Shown: positions 34,942 through 42,713 of the stretch, in pieces | How positions within the stretch are numbered: the first letter of the stretch is position 1 | Layout: each line of letters starts with the position of its first letter | Assembly (NCBI RefSeq): GCF_001421015.2 | Contig: NZ_CP013023.1 | Span: forward strand, 3,527,501-3,591,500 | Length of the DNA: 64,000 nucleotides | Direction: 5' to 3' | From: Paenibacillus bovis | GTDB taxonomy: Bacteria; Bacillota; Bacilli; Paenibacillales; Paenibacillaceae | Notes under the pieces: generated by a model | What the model saw: only the letters and a program-made list of their open reading frames with translations | Told to the model about the DNA's origin: nothing | Databases searched by the model: none | Made by a program: the position numbers and the translations under genes

Positions 34942-34990
34942 ACAAAAAAAGCCAGCTGCCTATACACACATTGTGCATAGACAGCTGGCT
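34942..34990 (-). terminator. Terminator of the DUF4178-DUF4247 unit
   Basis: Stem AGCCAGCTG/CAGCTGGCT extended by CTAT/ATAG, followed by TTTTTTTGTG on the minus strand. Confidence 0.88.
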
Positions 34991-35061
34991 GGTAATTAGC
35001 ATACAATATTTTTCCATTTTTCATCATTGCTGGTACCGACGGCATCAATAAGTGAAAATCT

Positions 35062-35838
35062 TTATCGTCGTCCACGCTTGCGGATCTTGCCCGAGCCAAA
35101 GCTTGATTTGGGCGCGCTACTGCCGGATGGAGAGAAGAATCCTCCATTCGAGCGATTGGACGAATTGCCACGATTGATTGTTCCGCTAGAATAAGGCGAG
35201 CCGCGGCTTGGTGTATTGCTGTCATACTGCGATCTTTTGGAAGTCGATGAATTACCACGTTTGAAAATGGAACCCGACTTGTTCACCGTCATTGGCGGTG
35301 CTTGCTGGATATCCTGCACAGTCGGTTTTTTGTACTGGGTTTGCGGCGGATAGGTTTTCTGGCTGGCATAACCACGGTAGTGTCCGCCACCATAATAACC
35401 TCCGTATCCACCCAATCCGCCCAGCGCACCAAACAGCTGATTGATCAGCGTTGCTGTCAGATACCCTTGCAGAAAGCTCGAATCATAGTTGCGGCGCACA
35501 TATTCATGCGAATCCACTTCTATAATCGTATCTTCCGGTTTGTTCGGATCCTGCTGTACCTGAATCAGTTCATTCTCATAGACGAGGAACATCCGCTTGG
35601 GGTCTTCCACTGACATATTTTGCGGAGTACGCTGGTCAGACAGCTGCTCTGCCACTACAGGTACGGTCTGTCCGGCTGCCCGATATACATACGAAGTCGA
35701 ATCACCATCCCGGCTAACCGACTCCAGTGGATAATTGAGTTTGGAATTATTCGAGCCTATACCACAGCCGGATAGCAGCGAAGTCACCAGACTGAGCACA
35801 AGCACAATTTTGATAAGCCATGATGCGCGTGATTTCAT
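35062..35838 (-). CDS. DUF4247-type lipoprotein
   Basis: A 258-residue exported protein with a lipoprotein signal (LLSGCG lipobox near residue 24). The folded part (about 35-150) has the DUF4247 pattern YPLESVSRDGDSTSYVYRA, then MFLVYENELIQVQQ and YVRRNYDSSFLQGYL. A short Gly-rich hydrophobic stretch (about 135-155) leads to a low-complexity Ser/Gly/Arg tail ending KIRKRGRR. The tail is basic and probably lies in the cell wall. Start ATG has AGGAGCG upstream. It is 12 bp behind the DUF4178 gene and belongs to the PspA-linked group. Confidence 0.85.
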   Translation of the reverse strand: MKSRASWLIKIVLVLSLVTSLLSGCGIGSNNSKLNYPLESVSRDGDSTSYVYRAAGQTVPVVAEQLSDQRTPQNMSVEDPKRMFLVYENELIQVQQDPNKPEDTIIEVDSHEYVRRNYDSSFLQGYLTATLINQLFGALGGLGGYGGYYGGGHYRGYASQKTYPPQTQYKKPTVQDIQQAPPMTVNKSGSIFKRGNSSTSKRSQYDSNTPSRGSPYSSGTINRGNSSNRSNGGFFSPSGSSAPKSSFGSGKIRKRGRR

Positions 35839-35850
35839 TGGGTTTCGCTC

Positions 35851-36366
35851 CTAACTGGCACGGATGACACGAACATCCCCGTTAAGTACAAACTCACCTT
35901 CATACAGTGTAAATCGCCCGCCCTGCCATTCAATTCGCAGCAGTTTGCGATCGTCTGATTGATACTGCCATACGTGCTGTTCTCCGTTCTGTACCCCCGG
36001 TAGTACCGGAGTACGTCCACTGGCCAGCACACTTCCCTGATATTGCTCATCCATATAATAATCCGTTTCATCCATCTCAATATGTGTAGGTACCTCATTC
36101 GGATTTTCCAGTCCACCATCGATAGGTTGATAAAGTGCATAGCGCAGCTTTTCCTGCAGTTCCACATGCAAATAAGAAATATTAGTTCCATCCTGCAAAG
36201 TCAGCATGACAGCATTGCGTGCACGATTACGGGCCGTTCCGACGACCTCGTATGTAACCAGTGATACTTCACAAATATCTCCCGTCTGCAAATCCAGAGG
36301 TCCCTTTTCCGGTTTTGGAGGCTCCGGTTTGGAGACCAGATTCGTAAGGCGTTTCCATAATCCCAT
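35851..36366 (-). CDS. DUF4178 protein
   Basis: A 171-residue soluble beta-rich protein of the DUF4178 family. It opens with an amphipathic N-terminal helix (MGLWKRLTNLV), then LQTGDICEVSLVTYEVVG, then YYMDEQYQGSVLASG and EWQGGRFTLYEGEFV. DUF4178 genes are known to sit with DUF350, PspA and sometimes aminopropyltransferase-like genes in Firmicutes and other bacteria, suggesting a part in envelope or membrane maintenance; the activity is unknown. AAAGGAAG precedes the ATG. It is co-transcribed with the DUF4247 gene. Confidence 0.85.
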   Translation of the reverse strand: MGLWKRLTNLVSKPEPPKPEKGPLDLQTGDICEVSLVTYEVVGTARNRARNAVMLTLQDGTNISYLHVELQEKLRYALYQPIDGGLENPNEVPTHIEMDETDYYMDEQYQGSVLASGRTPVLPGVQNGEQHVWQYQSDDRKLLRIEWQGGRFTLYEGEFVLNGDVRVIRAS

Positions 36367-36536
36367 AACCTGTAACTTCCTTTCCTGATTTCGAATCTAT
36401 TACTTGTAATTTACTATATCTGTATTTATTTAATTGATATTCATTATAGCCGTATTCAGGACTCTGCATTTAATCATCGTTCTGAAAACCTGCATACTCC
36501 ACAATTTCTTTATCTTTTTTCTGCATACTGCTGCAC

Positions 36537-36944
36537 TTACAGGGAAGCCGAAATAATAAAAGCACCCACCAGCTGTAGTGCACCACCAATCAATCCATGA
36601 CTGACCATACCCTGGCGTGTTCCTTCATCCAGATCAAGCCCTGCTATTTTTTTGAGTAGCAGACGGGCGATTTGTTCCAGAACAAGCAGAATAACAAACG
36701 AAACTACGGATACAAGTACAGCCTCCCACAGGCTCCACGATGTATTGATAGATACGGATAAAATATACCCTTGCGCAAACAGCTTCATTGCCAGTCTGAT
36801 CGCTACTGCCGTATTGCCTGCCTTGATCTCGGCGATATCCTTATATTTGGTAAAAAATGAATCCAGGTACATCAACGCGAATAGCACTACCGCTCCTACG
36901 CCTGTCCATACCAGAATCTGCAGTACAATATCCCAGCTCATCAT
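36537..36944 (-). CDS. DUF350 (YjfL-like) membrane protein
   Basis: A 135-residue protein with four hydrophobic segments in two pairs, separated by the conserved EIKAGNTAVAIRLA motif. The second half has ARLLLKKIAGLDLDE and GLIGGALQLVGAFIISASL. This is the DUF350/YjfL layout. Two ATGs in tandem follow GGAGG; the first (36944) is used here. It lies between pspA and the DUF4178 gene. Paralogues in E. coli (yjfL) are also next to a PspA-like gene. Confidence 0.88.
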   Translation of the reverse strand: MMSWDIVLQILVWTGVGAVVLFALMYLDSFFTKYKDIAEIKAGNTAVAIRLAMKLFAQGYILSVSINTSWSLWEAVLVSVVSFVILLVLEQIARLLLKKIAGLDLDEGTRQGMVSHGLIGGALQLVGAFIISASL

Positions 36945-37025
36945 TTGCCATCCTCCACTTATTTAGCATAATCTGTTACTTCGACTATATTGATAAGGCA
37001 TCGATAACTAATTTGCACGAAATAA

Positions 37026-37066
37026 AAACGAAGGAAGAACGGAATGTGCTGTTCTTGCCTTCGTTT
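37026..37066 (-). terminator. Terminator after pspA
   Basis: Stem AAACGAAGG-AGAAC with GTTCT-CCTTCGTTT in the 178-bp gap between pspA and the DUF350 gene; it may be leaky, letting the SigW-type transcript continue. Confidence 0.65.
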
Positions 37067-37122
37067 CGTTCCAGACCTGCTTTTATCTCACTCTATCGAG
37101 TCTTTCTATAAACAGATGCTGA

Positions 37123-37794
37123 TCAGGATTTGTTCTCGTATTGCTTCATCAGAGCGGCCAGCTCATCTTCAACTTCTTTGTTGGCACCCAGCGCGTCGAT
37201 CTCATCATCCAGCGACTTGCCTTTGCTGTTCATTTCGTTGCTCGCTTCTGCTCTGGCTTCCATTTGCAGCATTTTCTCTTCCATACGGCTGAGGCCGGCA
37301 GTTGCAGAATCAGCACTGAATCCGTTCATTGTTTTATTGATTTCAGTTTGCGCTTTGGCTGCATTATAACGTGCCACCAGCGTTTCGCGTTTATTTTTCA
37401 TATCGCTCAGCTGTTTGCGCATCTCTTCCAGCTTGCCACGCAGGTTATCGGCAGCTGCTTTATTCTGGTCGTAGTTGGCTTTATATTCATCACGCTTGGC
37501 TTCTGCATTTTTCTTTTCTTCCAGTGCACGACGAGCCAGATCCACGTTTTGGTTCTGGGCTGCAATATGCGCCTGTTCTTCGCGTTTTTTCACCAGAGCA
37601 TCCTGCTCTTCATACAATTGCTTAAAGCGTTTTTCAATAGCGATCTGTGAAGCTACCGCTTTCTCGGCATCCTCCAGATCGGCTGCCATATCACGAATAT
37701 ACTGGTCTGTCATTTTGATAGGATCTTCCGCTTTCTCGATCAAAGCATACACATTGGACAAAGTAAGATCACGCAGACGTTTAAAAATAGACAT
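37123..37794 (-). CDS. pspA: Phage shock protein A / IM30 family
   Basis: A 223-residue, almost entirely coiled-coil protein. It opens with MSIFKRLRDLTLSNVYALIEKAEDP, the membrane-binding amphipathic helix typical of PspA. It should coat stressed membranes and limit proton leak. GGAGGG precedes the ATG. The ECF-type promoter about 90 bp upstream matches that expected for SigW, which in B. subtilis drives the related ydjFGHI operon. The linked DUF350, DUF4178 and DUF4247 genes form its usual neighbourhood. Confidence 0.93.
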   Translation of the reverse strand: MSIFKRLRDLTLSNVYALIEKAEDPIKMTDQYIRDMAADLEDAEKAVASQIAIEKRFKQLYEEQDALVKKREEQAHIAAQNQNVDLARRALEEKKNAEAKRDEYKANYDQNKAAADNLRGKLEEMRKQLSDMKNKRETLVARYNAAKAQTEINKTMNGFSADSATAGLSRMEEKMLQMEARAEASNEMNSKGKSLDDEIDALGANKEVEDELAALMKQYENKS

Positions 37795-37882
37795 AAATTA
37801 GTTCCCTCCACTTGAATAATAAAATGATCATCGTAATACGGTACATCCGCTACTATGCATAGGCGTTGTTACTAACAGATAT

Positions 37883-37908
37883 TACGAAGAAATATACATA
37901 AGGTTTCA
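37883..37908 (-). promoter_or_regulatory. ECF sigma (SigW-type) promoter of pspA
   Basis: On the minus strand TGAAAC (37908-37903) is followed after exactly 16 nt by CGTA (37886-37883). This is the full B. subtilis SigW consensus. It lies 89 nt upstream of the pspA start codon. Confidence 0.8.
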
Positions 37909-38027
37909 CAGCGGCGGCAAATAATTTTCCTCCGATGTTGATCTGGTTATTGTATCAATAACCCATATGAGCGATTTATACGCAGCTTGCTGTGCTTCTT
38001 CATTTATCCAAGTATAAAAATATACAA

Positions 38028-38059
38028 AAAAGCCCTGCCGTGATGATGGCAGGGCTTTT
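38028..38059 (-). terminator. Terminator downstream of the copper-amine-oxidase-N-like gene
   Basis: Perfect stem AAAAGCCCTGCC/GGCAGGGCTTTT, T-run on both strands. Confidence 0.88.
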
Positions 38060-38121
38060 GCTATTCGAGATGTTACCTGAATCTATTGAGATATTATAAT
38101 GGGGATACTGGAGATATTTTA

Positions 38122-38178
38122 GTTGATCTTAAAACATTTTGTTGATCTTAAAACATTTTGTTGATCTTAAAGCACTTT
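38122..38178. repeat. Three tandem copies of a 19-bp repeat
   Basis: Unit GTTGATCTTAAAACATTTT at 38122-38140 and 38141-38159, with a third copy differing at two positions at 38160-38178. It lies in the 3' untranslated region of the next gene. Confidence 0.95.
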
Positions 38179-38207
38179 AATGAAGCTATATAAAATGGAA
38201 GGGCTGC

Positions 38208-39905
38208 TTACATCGATTTGGTCAATGTAATAGAACCGTCGTTTTTGTCCCATTTCACATCCCAGCCTAGCAGTTCTGTAATCGAACGCAGAGGTACAAC
38301 CGTACGTCCATCTTTGTTGACCATAGCCGCTGCATCAAGCTGTTTGTTTTGTCCATTCACGCTCACTGTATCTTTGCCGACCCAGAATTTCATTGTATCA
38401 GAACCTGCCATAACCGTAGCTTCGCCTTTTTTGGCATTCCAGCTTACTTTGGCACCGATTCCTTCACCCAGATAGCGAAGCGGAATATACGTCGTACCAT
38501 TCATCACCATAGGCATTGTATCCATCATGGTTGTTTTGTCGTTGATTTTCAGTGATTTGCTGTTCAGCTTCATCCAAATCGTCATCATCGAGCTGTTCGA
38601 AGCAGCAAGCTCGGTTGCAGCAGGTTGATCCATCGCTGGCTGCTGTGGCGCTGGCTGTTCCATCATAGGCTGTTGTGGTGTCGGTTGTGCGGTACCTGTC
38701 ATAAATTTGTCGGGATTCTGTTTGACGATAGCACCGCCCAGTGCTTCACCGATACCAAACATTGTTTTATAGCCTTCACGATCAGCCTGGTAAGCTGCGG
38801 CGTAGTTTTTCGCAGCATAGTTATCGATGACTTTTTGTACCTGATCTTCATGCGTCATCAGTGCTTGTTCGGCTGCGGCTGCAGGCAGGTTATTGGCTGT
38901 CGCTGTACCCAGGAATGCTGCAAATTCCTTGGTGAAATCGGTAATACGATTTTTCACTGTTTCCAGCGCTGGTTGATCGCCTTTTTTGAGTGCATCTACA
39001 TAATCACTCTGGGCTTTGATATGATTGGTTACCCAGATTTTCTCGAATTGATCGGCTCCTGCATTGCCATAGATAGAAGCAATCGCTGCTTTGAAATCAG
39101 CGGTATTGCCTGCTTCGGCATCAATCAGTGCCTGGGAATCCGCTTTGCCATCGTACTGCTTTTGCATTTGCAGTACAGACAGGGCAAAGTGTTCCGCTGC
39201 CAGATGGTTCAGGGCAGAACGCAGATCTGCCGCAGGTGTATCGACAGTGCTGTTATCAAACATCGACGGATTCTGGGATACGATAGCACCGGATAGTGCT
39301 TTACTGATCGTAAACATTGTATTCAGACCTTCACGATACTCGGTATATGCGCCTTTATAATCACCGGCTACATATTTCTCAAATACATCCTGTACTTCAT
39401 CTTCATGAAGACGGATTGCCTGTTCAGCTGCCTGCTCGGGGAGCTTGCCGCCGGTCGCTTTGGACAGGAAATCCGCAAATTCATCGACAAATCCCTGTAC
39501 ATTGGCTTCTGCCTGTTTGACAGCTTCCTGGTTGTTCATTTTGGTCGCTTTGACCAGGTCATCTGTGTATTTGTTGTGTGCCCGGAAAATGCGTTCAAAC
39601 TCGGCAGCTGCTTGTTTGCCGTAGATTGATTCAATAGCCGGCTGCATATCGACAGCATTCTGATCGAGTGCATCATAGGCTTCCTTGGCATCTGGTGCAC
39701 CTTCATAAGCTTTGGTCATTGCAGTCACGGCAAGTGCAAAATGTTCGGATAACAGATAATCCAGTCCTGCACGTAAATCAGCTGCTTTGGTACTTACGGT
39801 AGGGGCCATCGGCGTCGATGATGTATTGTCTGCTGCAAAAGCTCCTGCTGCCGGAACGAGCAAGGATAAAGATAGTACAGGTGCGATAATTTTTTTCATC
39901 TTCAT
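38208..39905 (-). CDS. Exported protein with duplicated helical His-containing domain and copper-amine-oxidase-N-like C-terminus
   Basis: A 565-residue exported protein with a signal peptide (1-24, cleavage after AFA). Two direct copies of a helical domain follow, at about 41-215 and 219-405. They share EHFAL in the first helix, a His in the middle (RAHNKY / TNHIKA), HEDxVQ in a later helix and a closing REG-TMF motif. A Pro/Gln-rich linker (about 410-435) leads to a C-terminal Cu_amine_oxidN1-type domain (YIPLRYLGEGIGAKVSWN and VVPLRSITELLGWDV), common in Paenibacillus wall-associated proteins. AAAGGAG precedes the ATG. The repeated conserved His/Glu suggest metal binding, which is inference. 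Confidence 0.82.
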   Translation of the reverse strand: MKMKKIIAPVLSLSLLVPAAGAFAADNTSSTPMAPTVSTKAADLRAGLDYLLSEHFALAVTAMTKAYEGAPDAKEAYDALDQNAVDMQPAIESIYGKQAAAEFERIFRAHNKYTDDLVKATKMNNQEAVKQAEANVQGFVDEFADFLSKATGGKLPEQAAEQAIRLHEDEVQDVFEKYVAGDYKGAYTEYREGLNTMFTISKALSGAIVSQNPSMFDNSTVDTPAADLRSALNHLAAEHFALSVLQMQKQYDGKADSQALIDAEAGNTADFKAAIASIYGNAGADQFEKIWVTNHIKAQSDYVDALKKGDQPALETVKNRITDFTKEFAAFLGTATANNLPAAAAEQALMTHEDQVQKVIDNYAAKNYAAAYQADREGYKTMFGIGEALGGAIVKQNPDKFMTGTAQPTPQQPMMEQPAPQQPAMDQPAATELAASNSSMMTIWMKLNSKSLKINDKTTMMDTMPMVMNGTTYIPLRYLGEGIGAKVSWNAKKGEATVMAGSDTMKFWVGKDTVSVNGQNKQLDAAAMVNKDGRTVVPLRSITELLGWDVKWDKNDGSITLTKSM

Positions 39906-40320
39906 AAATAGTCTCCTTTGTAAGTCAGGTTAGTGTTGATCATTCTTACTCCTATCAACGCGCCGGGATAAAAGATGGATCACTTTGTTGTTAAAATTTT
40001 ATTCATTTCTGGTTCTGCTTCATTGTAAAAGAGACCTCAAACCATGATGGCAGTAAGGATAACTAGCTAATTTTTTTAAAAAAAATGATTAATAAATCAA
40101 TTTGCGAATGATGCAAAAAATGCAGTAAAAAAAGCCATTATTTCCTAGTTATTAAGAAATAATGGCTTTTGATAATAAGATTAGTTGATAACTATACATA
40201 CAGCTTTACACTTCTAACATAAATACAGCCTTGCACTTCTAAACTTCATCATATGGGATGAATGAAGTTAGGTATCCAGTCCTCGACATCATCCCTGAAA
40301 ATCAGATTGTACCCGTCAAG
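39906..40320. other. Intergenic region, 415 bp
   Basis: Upstream region of the exported helical protein on the left. The terminator of namA is at 40130-40170. To its right is an imperfect 25-bp direct repeat (40198-40247, ATACAGCyTTrCACTTCTAA core). A small inverted repeat AACTTCAT/ATGAAGTT spans 40242-40269. No gene was found. Confidence 0.6.
40130..40170. terminator. Terminator downstream of namA
   Basis: Perfect 15-bp stem AAAAGCCATTATTTC/GAAATAATGGCTTTT with an 11-nt loop. Confidence 0.85.
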
Positions 40321-41349
40321 TTAATGACGATATCCACGCGCATATTGTACAGGTACATCTGCTTCTGCTTGCAATGCTTTGGCTGCATGTACAGCCCAGT
40401 AAGGGTCACGTAGCATTGCACGTCCAATAGCCACCAGATCCGCCTGGTCATTCTCCAGTACCTGCTCGGCATCTTCGTACTCATCCAGAATACCTACTGC
40501 AATTACCGGCATATCCAGCGCGCGTTTCAGCTGGGCAGCCATCTCGACCTGATAACCCGGGCCTACTGGCATACCGCCTGCTCCAACCGGACCTTCACCA
40601 CCAGATGATACATGCATGATATCCGCTCCAGCATCACGGTAACGGCGGCAGACCTCGGTGATATAATCTACATCATAACCACCGTCTACATATTCACGTG
40701 CAGAGACACGCATAATTACCGGCATGTCGGCAGGTACAACTTTCCGCACTGCCTGAACGACACGTTCGCCAAACAGTGGCAGATCCTGTCCATATTCGTC
40801 TTCACGCTGATTCACGAGCGGAGAATGGAATTGATGAATCAGATAACCATGTGCTCCATGAATTTCGACCGTATCGAATCCGGCTTCTACAGCGCGGCGC
40901 GCACCTTCAGCATATGCCTCGATCATCTCTTCCACTTCTGCTGTAGTCAGGGCGCGAGGCTCTTTGTAGCCTTCGCCATCATAACGTACAGCAGATGGGG
41001 CTACTGGCGGGTTGGCGTCTTCTGCTTTGCGACCGGCATGACCGAGCTGGATACCGATCTTGGTGCCATAGCTGTGTACTGCATCCACCATTTGACGATA
41101 GGCAGGAATAAAACGATCATCCCAGATTCCTGTATCCTGATCGGTAATGCGTCCATCTGGATGTACAGCTGTCATCTCTACGATGATCAGGCCCGTACCA
41201 CCTACAGCGCGGCTAATATAATGAACTTGGTGCCAATCATTTGGCATGCCATCTTTGGTATCTACCGAATATTGACACATTGGCGGCATGACGACACGAT
41301 TTTTGAGTTCCATATTTTTGAGTTTGTAAGGAGTAAATAATTTGGCCAT
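40321..41349 (-). CDS. namA: NADPH dehydrogenase, old yellow enzyme of the YqjM type
   Basis: A 342-residue FMN-dependent ene-reductase that reduces alpha,beta-unsaturated carbonyls and xenobiotics. It opens with MAKLFTPYKLKNMELKNRVVM. The redox-tuning Cys is in PPMCQYS, substrate-binding His pair in EIHGAHGYLIHQF, and FMN contacts lie in GIQLGHAGRKAE and AIGRAMLRDP. VQYARG ends the protein. The ATG at 41349 follows GGAGGA; a longer frame upstream has no site. It is monocistronic. Confidence 0.93.
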   Translation of the reverse strand: MAKLFTPYKLKNMELKNRVVMPPMCQYSVDTKDGMPNDWHQVHYISRAVGGTGLIIVEMTAVHPDGRITDQDTGIWDDRFIPAYRQMVDAVHSYGTKIGIQLGHAGRKAEDANPPVAPSAVRYDGEGYKEPRALTTAEVEEMIEAYAEGARRAVEAGFDTVEIHGAHGYLIHQFHSPLVNQREDEYGQDLPLFGERVVQAVRKVVPADMPVIMRVSAREYVDGGYDVDYITEVCRRYRDAGADIMHVSSGGEGPVGAGGMPVGPGYQVEMAAQLKRALDMPVIAVGILDEYEDAEQVLENDQADLVAIGRAMLRDPYWAVHAAKALQAEADVPVQYARGYRH

Positions 41350-41638
41350 CCTGAATTCCTCCAATAGAAGATATGTGTTATGCAATTAAATCAACAGTTA
41401 TGATTATATAGCATATTACGAAATATAACAAAGTCTTCTCTTCTATTATTTGACGATTTCATCATATCTTTATTTGCTGCACCCTTTTACTGTACCCATC
41501 TGCTGAAGATGGTATTCAGTTTGTCCTTATTTTTAAAATACGATGATGTATTGGATCGCTCCATCGTAATTGATCATATTTTTTAATACCAAGTTCTTAA
41601 TAACAAACGTTCCTCTAGAAGTGGCTACAATTAATAGT

Positions 41639-41746
41639 CTTATATCTGTAATTGGACTTACATCTGTAACTAATCGTATATCTGTAAATGGTCGCATACC
41701 TATAATTGGGTTCATATCTATAATAGGATGCATATCTACAACAAGC
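41639..41746. repeat. Six degenerate 18-bp tandem units
   Basis: Consensus about nnyATATCTgTAAtngn; units at 41639, 41657, 41675, 41693, 41711 and 41729. Both strands remain open through the array because the unit length is a multiple of three. Confidence 0.8.
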
Positions 41747-41803
41747 GAACACGCGGCAGATTCTCCAAATCATCGCTTATCACTAGCTGATTTGTTTGCA
41801 AGT

Positions 41804-41858
41804 AAAAAGCATACTGTATCCGGCTAGAATTCTTGACCGTGATACAGCATGCTTTTTG
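41804..41858. terminator. Terminator-like hairpin
   Basis: Arms AAAAAGCAT-CTGTATC and GATACAG-ATGCTTTTT, with one bulge on each side and T-runs in both directions. Confidence 0.75.
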
Positions 41859-41913
41859 TTGATAATTTATAAAACGGAATAACCATTTTATGCAATACTC
41901 TATTCATTTATAC

Positions 41914-41961
41914 ATAGAAACGGTATTCACAGATAGGCTGAAAGCCGCTCGCCGTTTCTAT
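41914..41961 (-). terminator. Hairpin at the end of the amino-acid transporter operon
   Basis: Arms ATAGAAACGG/CCGTTTCTAT with internal GGCTGAAAGCC stem-loop, 30 nt beyond the ATPase stop. Confidence 0.6.
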
Positions 41962-41990
41962 TTTAATTGATAGCATCTTACTTTGCATTT

Positions 41991-42713
41991 TTATAGTACC
42001 TTGCTCAGGAAATCCTGGGTACGCGGATGGGTCGGAGCACCGAATACCTGCTCTGGTGGCCCCTGTTCCACGATCTGTCCGCCATCCATGAAGATGATAC
42101 GGTCGCCTACTTCACGGGCGAAGCCCATTTCGTGCGTGACGATTACCATGGTCATTCCTTCGTGTGCCAGCTTCTGCATAACTTCCAATACTTCTCCGAC
42201 CATCTCGGGATCAAGTGCAGACGTAGGCTCATCGAACAGCATCACATGCGGCTGCATCGCCAGTGCGCGTGCAATCGCGATCCGCTGCTTTTGTCCACCG
42301 GACAGCTGGTTGGGATACGTATCTCTTTTATCTTCCAGACCGACCGTATGCAGCAGATCCATAGCGATTTTTTCCGCTTCTGCCGGATTGGTCTTTTTGA
42401 CCTTGATCGGAGCGAGCGTCAGATTTTGCAGAATCGTCTTATGCGGAAACAGATTGAAGTGCTGGAAGACCATGCCCATTTTTTTGCGGGCATTATCGAT
42501 ATCATACTTACGCTGGGTGATCAGCTCATCCTCGAAATAAATCTCGCCGGCAGTCGGCTGTTCCAGCAGATTCAGACAGCGCAGGAACGTACTTTTACCC
42601 GATCCACTCGGCCCGATCACTACGACAACCTCACCTTTGGCAATCTCCACATCTATACCGGTCAGTACTTCATTTTTACCAAATGACTTTTTGAGTCCTT
42701 TAACGTTTATCAC
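41991..42713 (-). CDS. Amino-acid ABC transporter ATP-binding protein (GlnQ-like)
   Basis: A 240-residue ATPase with Walker [11 protein letters not shown]-loop [12 protein letters not shown], signature [15 protein letters not shown] and Walker [14 protein letters not shown], then the H-loop His in VTHEMGFA. It belongs to the polar amino-acid uptake class. The start is GTG at 42713 with AAGGAG upstream; it overlaps the end of the permease gene by 14 bp, so the two are coupled. Confidence 0.94.
   Translation of the reverse strand: MINVKGLKKSFGKNEVLTGIDVEIAKGEVVVVIGPSGSGKSTFLRCLNLLEQPTAGEIYFEDELITQRKYDIDNARKKMGMVFQHFNLFPHKTILQNLTLAPIKVKKTNPAEAEKIAMDLLHTVGLEDKRDTYPNQLSGGQKQRIAIARALAMQPHVMLFDEPTSALDPEMVGEVLEVMQKLAHEGMTMVIVTHEMGFAREVGDRIIFMDGGQIVEQGPPEQVFGAPTHPRTQDFLSKVL

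Larger units (their letters stand above)
34720..35061. other. Intergenic region, 342 bp, with promoter, cre site, VNTR and terminator
   Basis: From left to right: promoter with -10 and overlapping cre for the sugar-binding gene, the 14-copy heptamer repeat (34821-34920), and the terminator of the DUF4247 gene (34942-34990). Confidence 0.8.
41350..41990. other. Intergenic region, 641 bp, with degenerate repeats and two hairpins
   Basis: Contains the namA upstream region, six degenerate 18-bp units (41639-41746), and two terminator-like hairpins near the end of the amino-acid transporter operon. Short frames through the repeats exist on both strands but are not credible genes. Confidence 0.6.

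Noticed and set aside
40198..40247. Insertion sequence ends
   Set aside because: Direct repeats only, with no transposase remnant between or around them.
41533..41827. Genes on either strand through the 18-bp repeats
   Set aside because: Both strands are open only because of the repeat period; no ribosome sites and low-complexity products.
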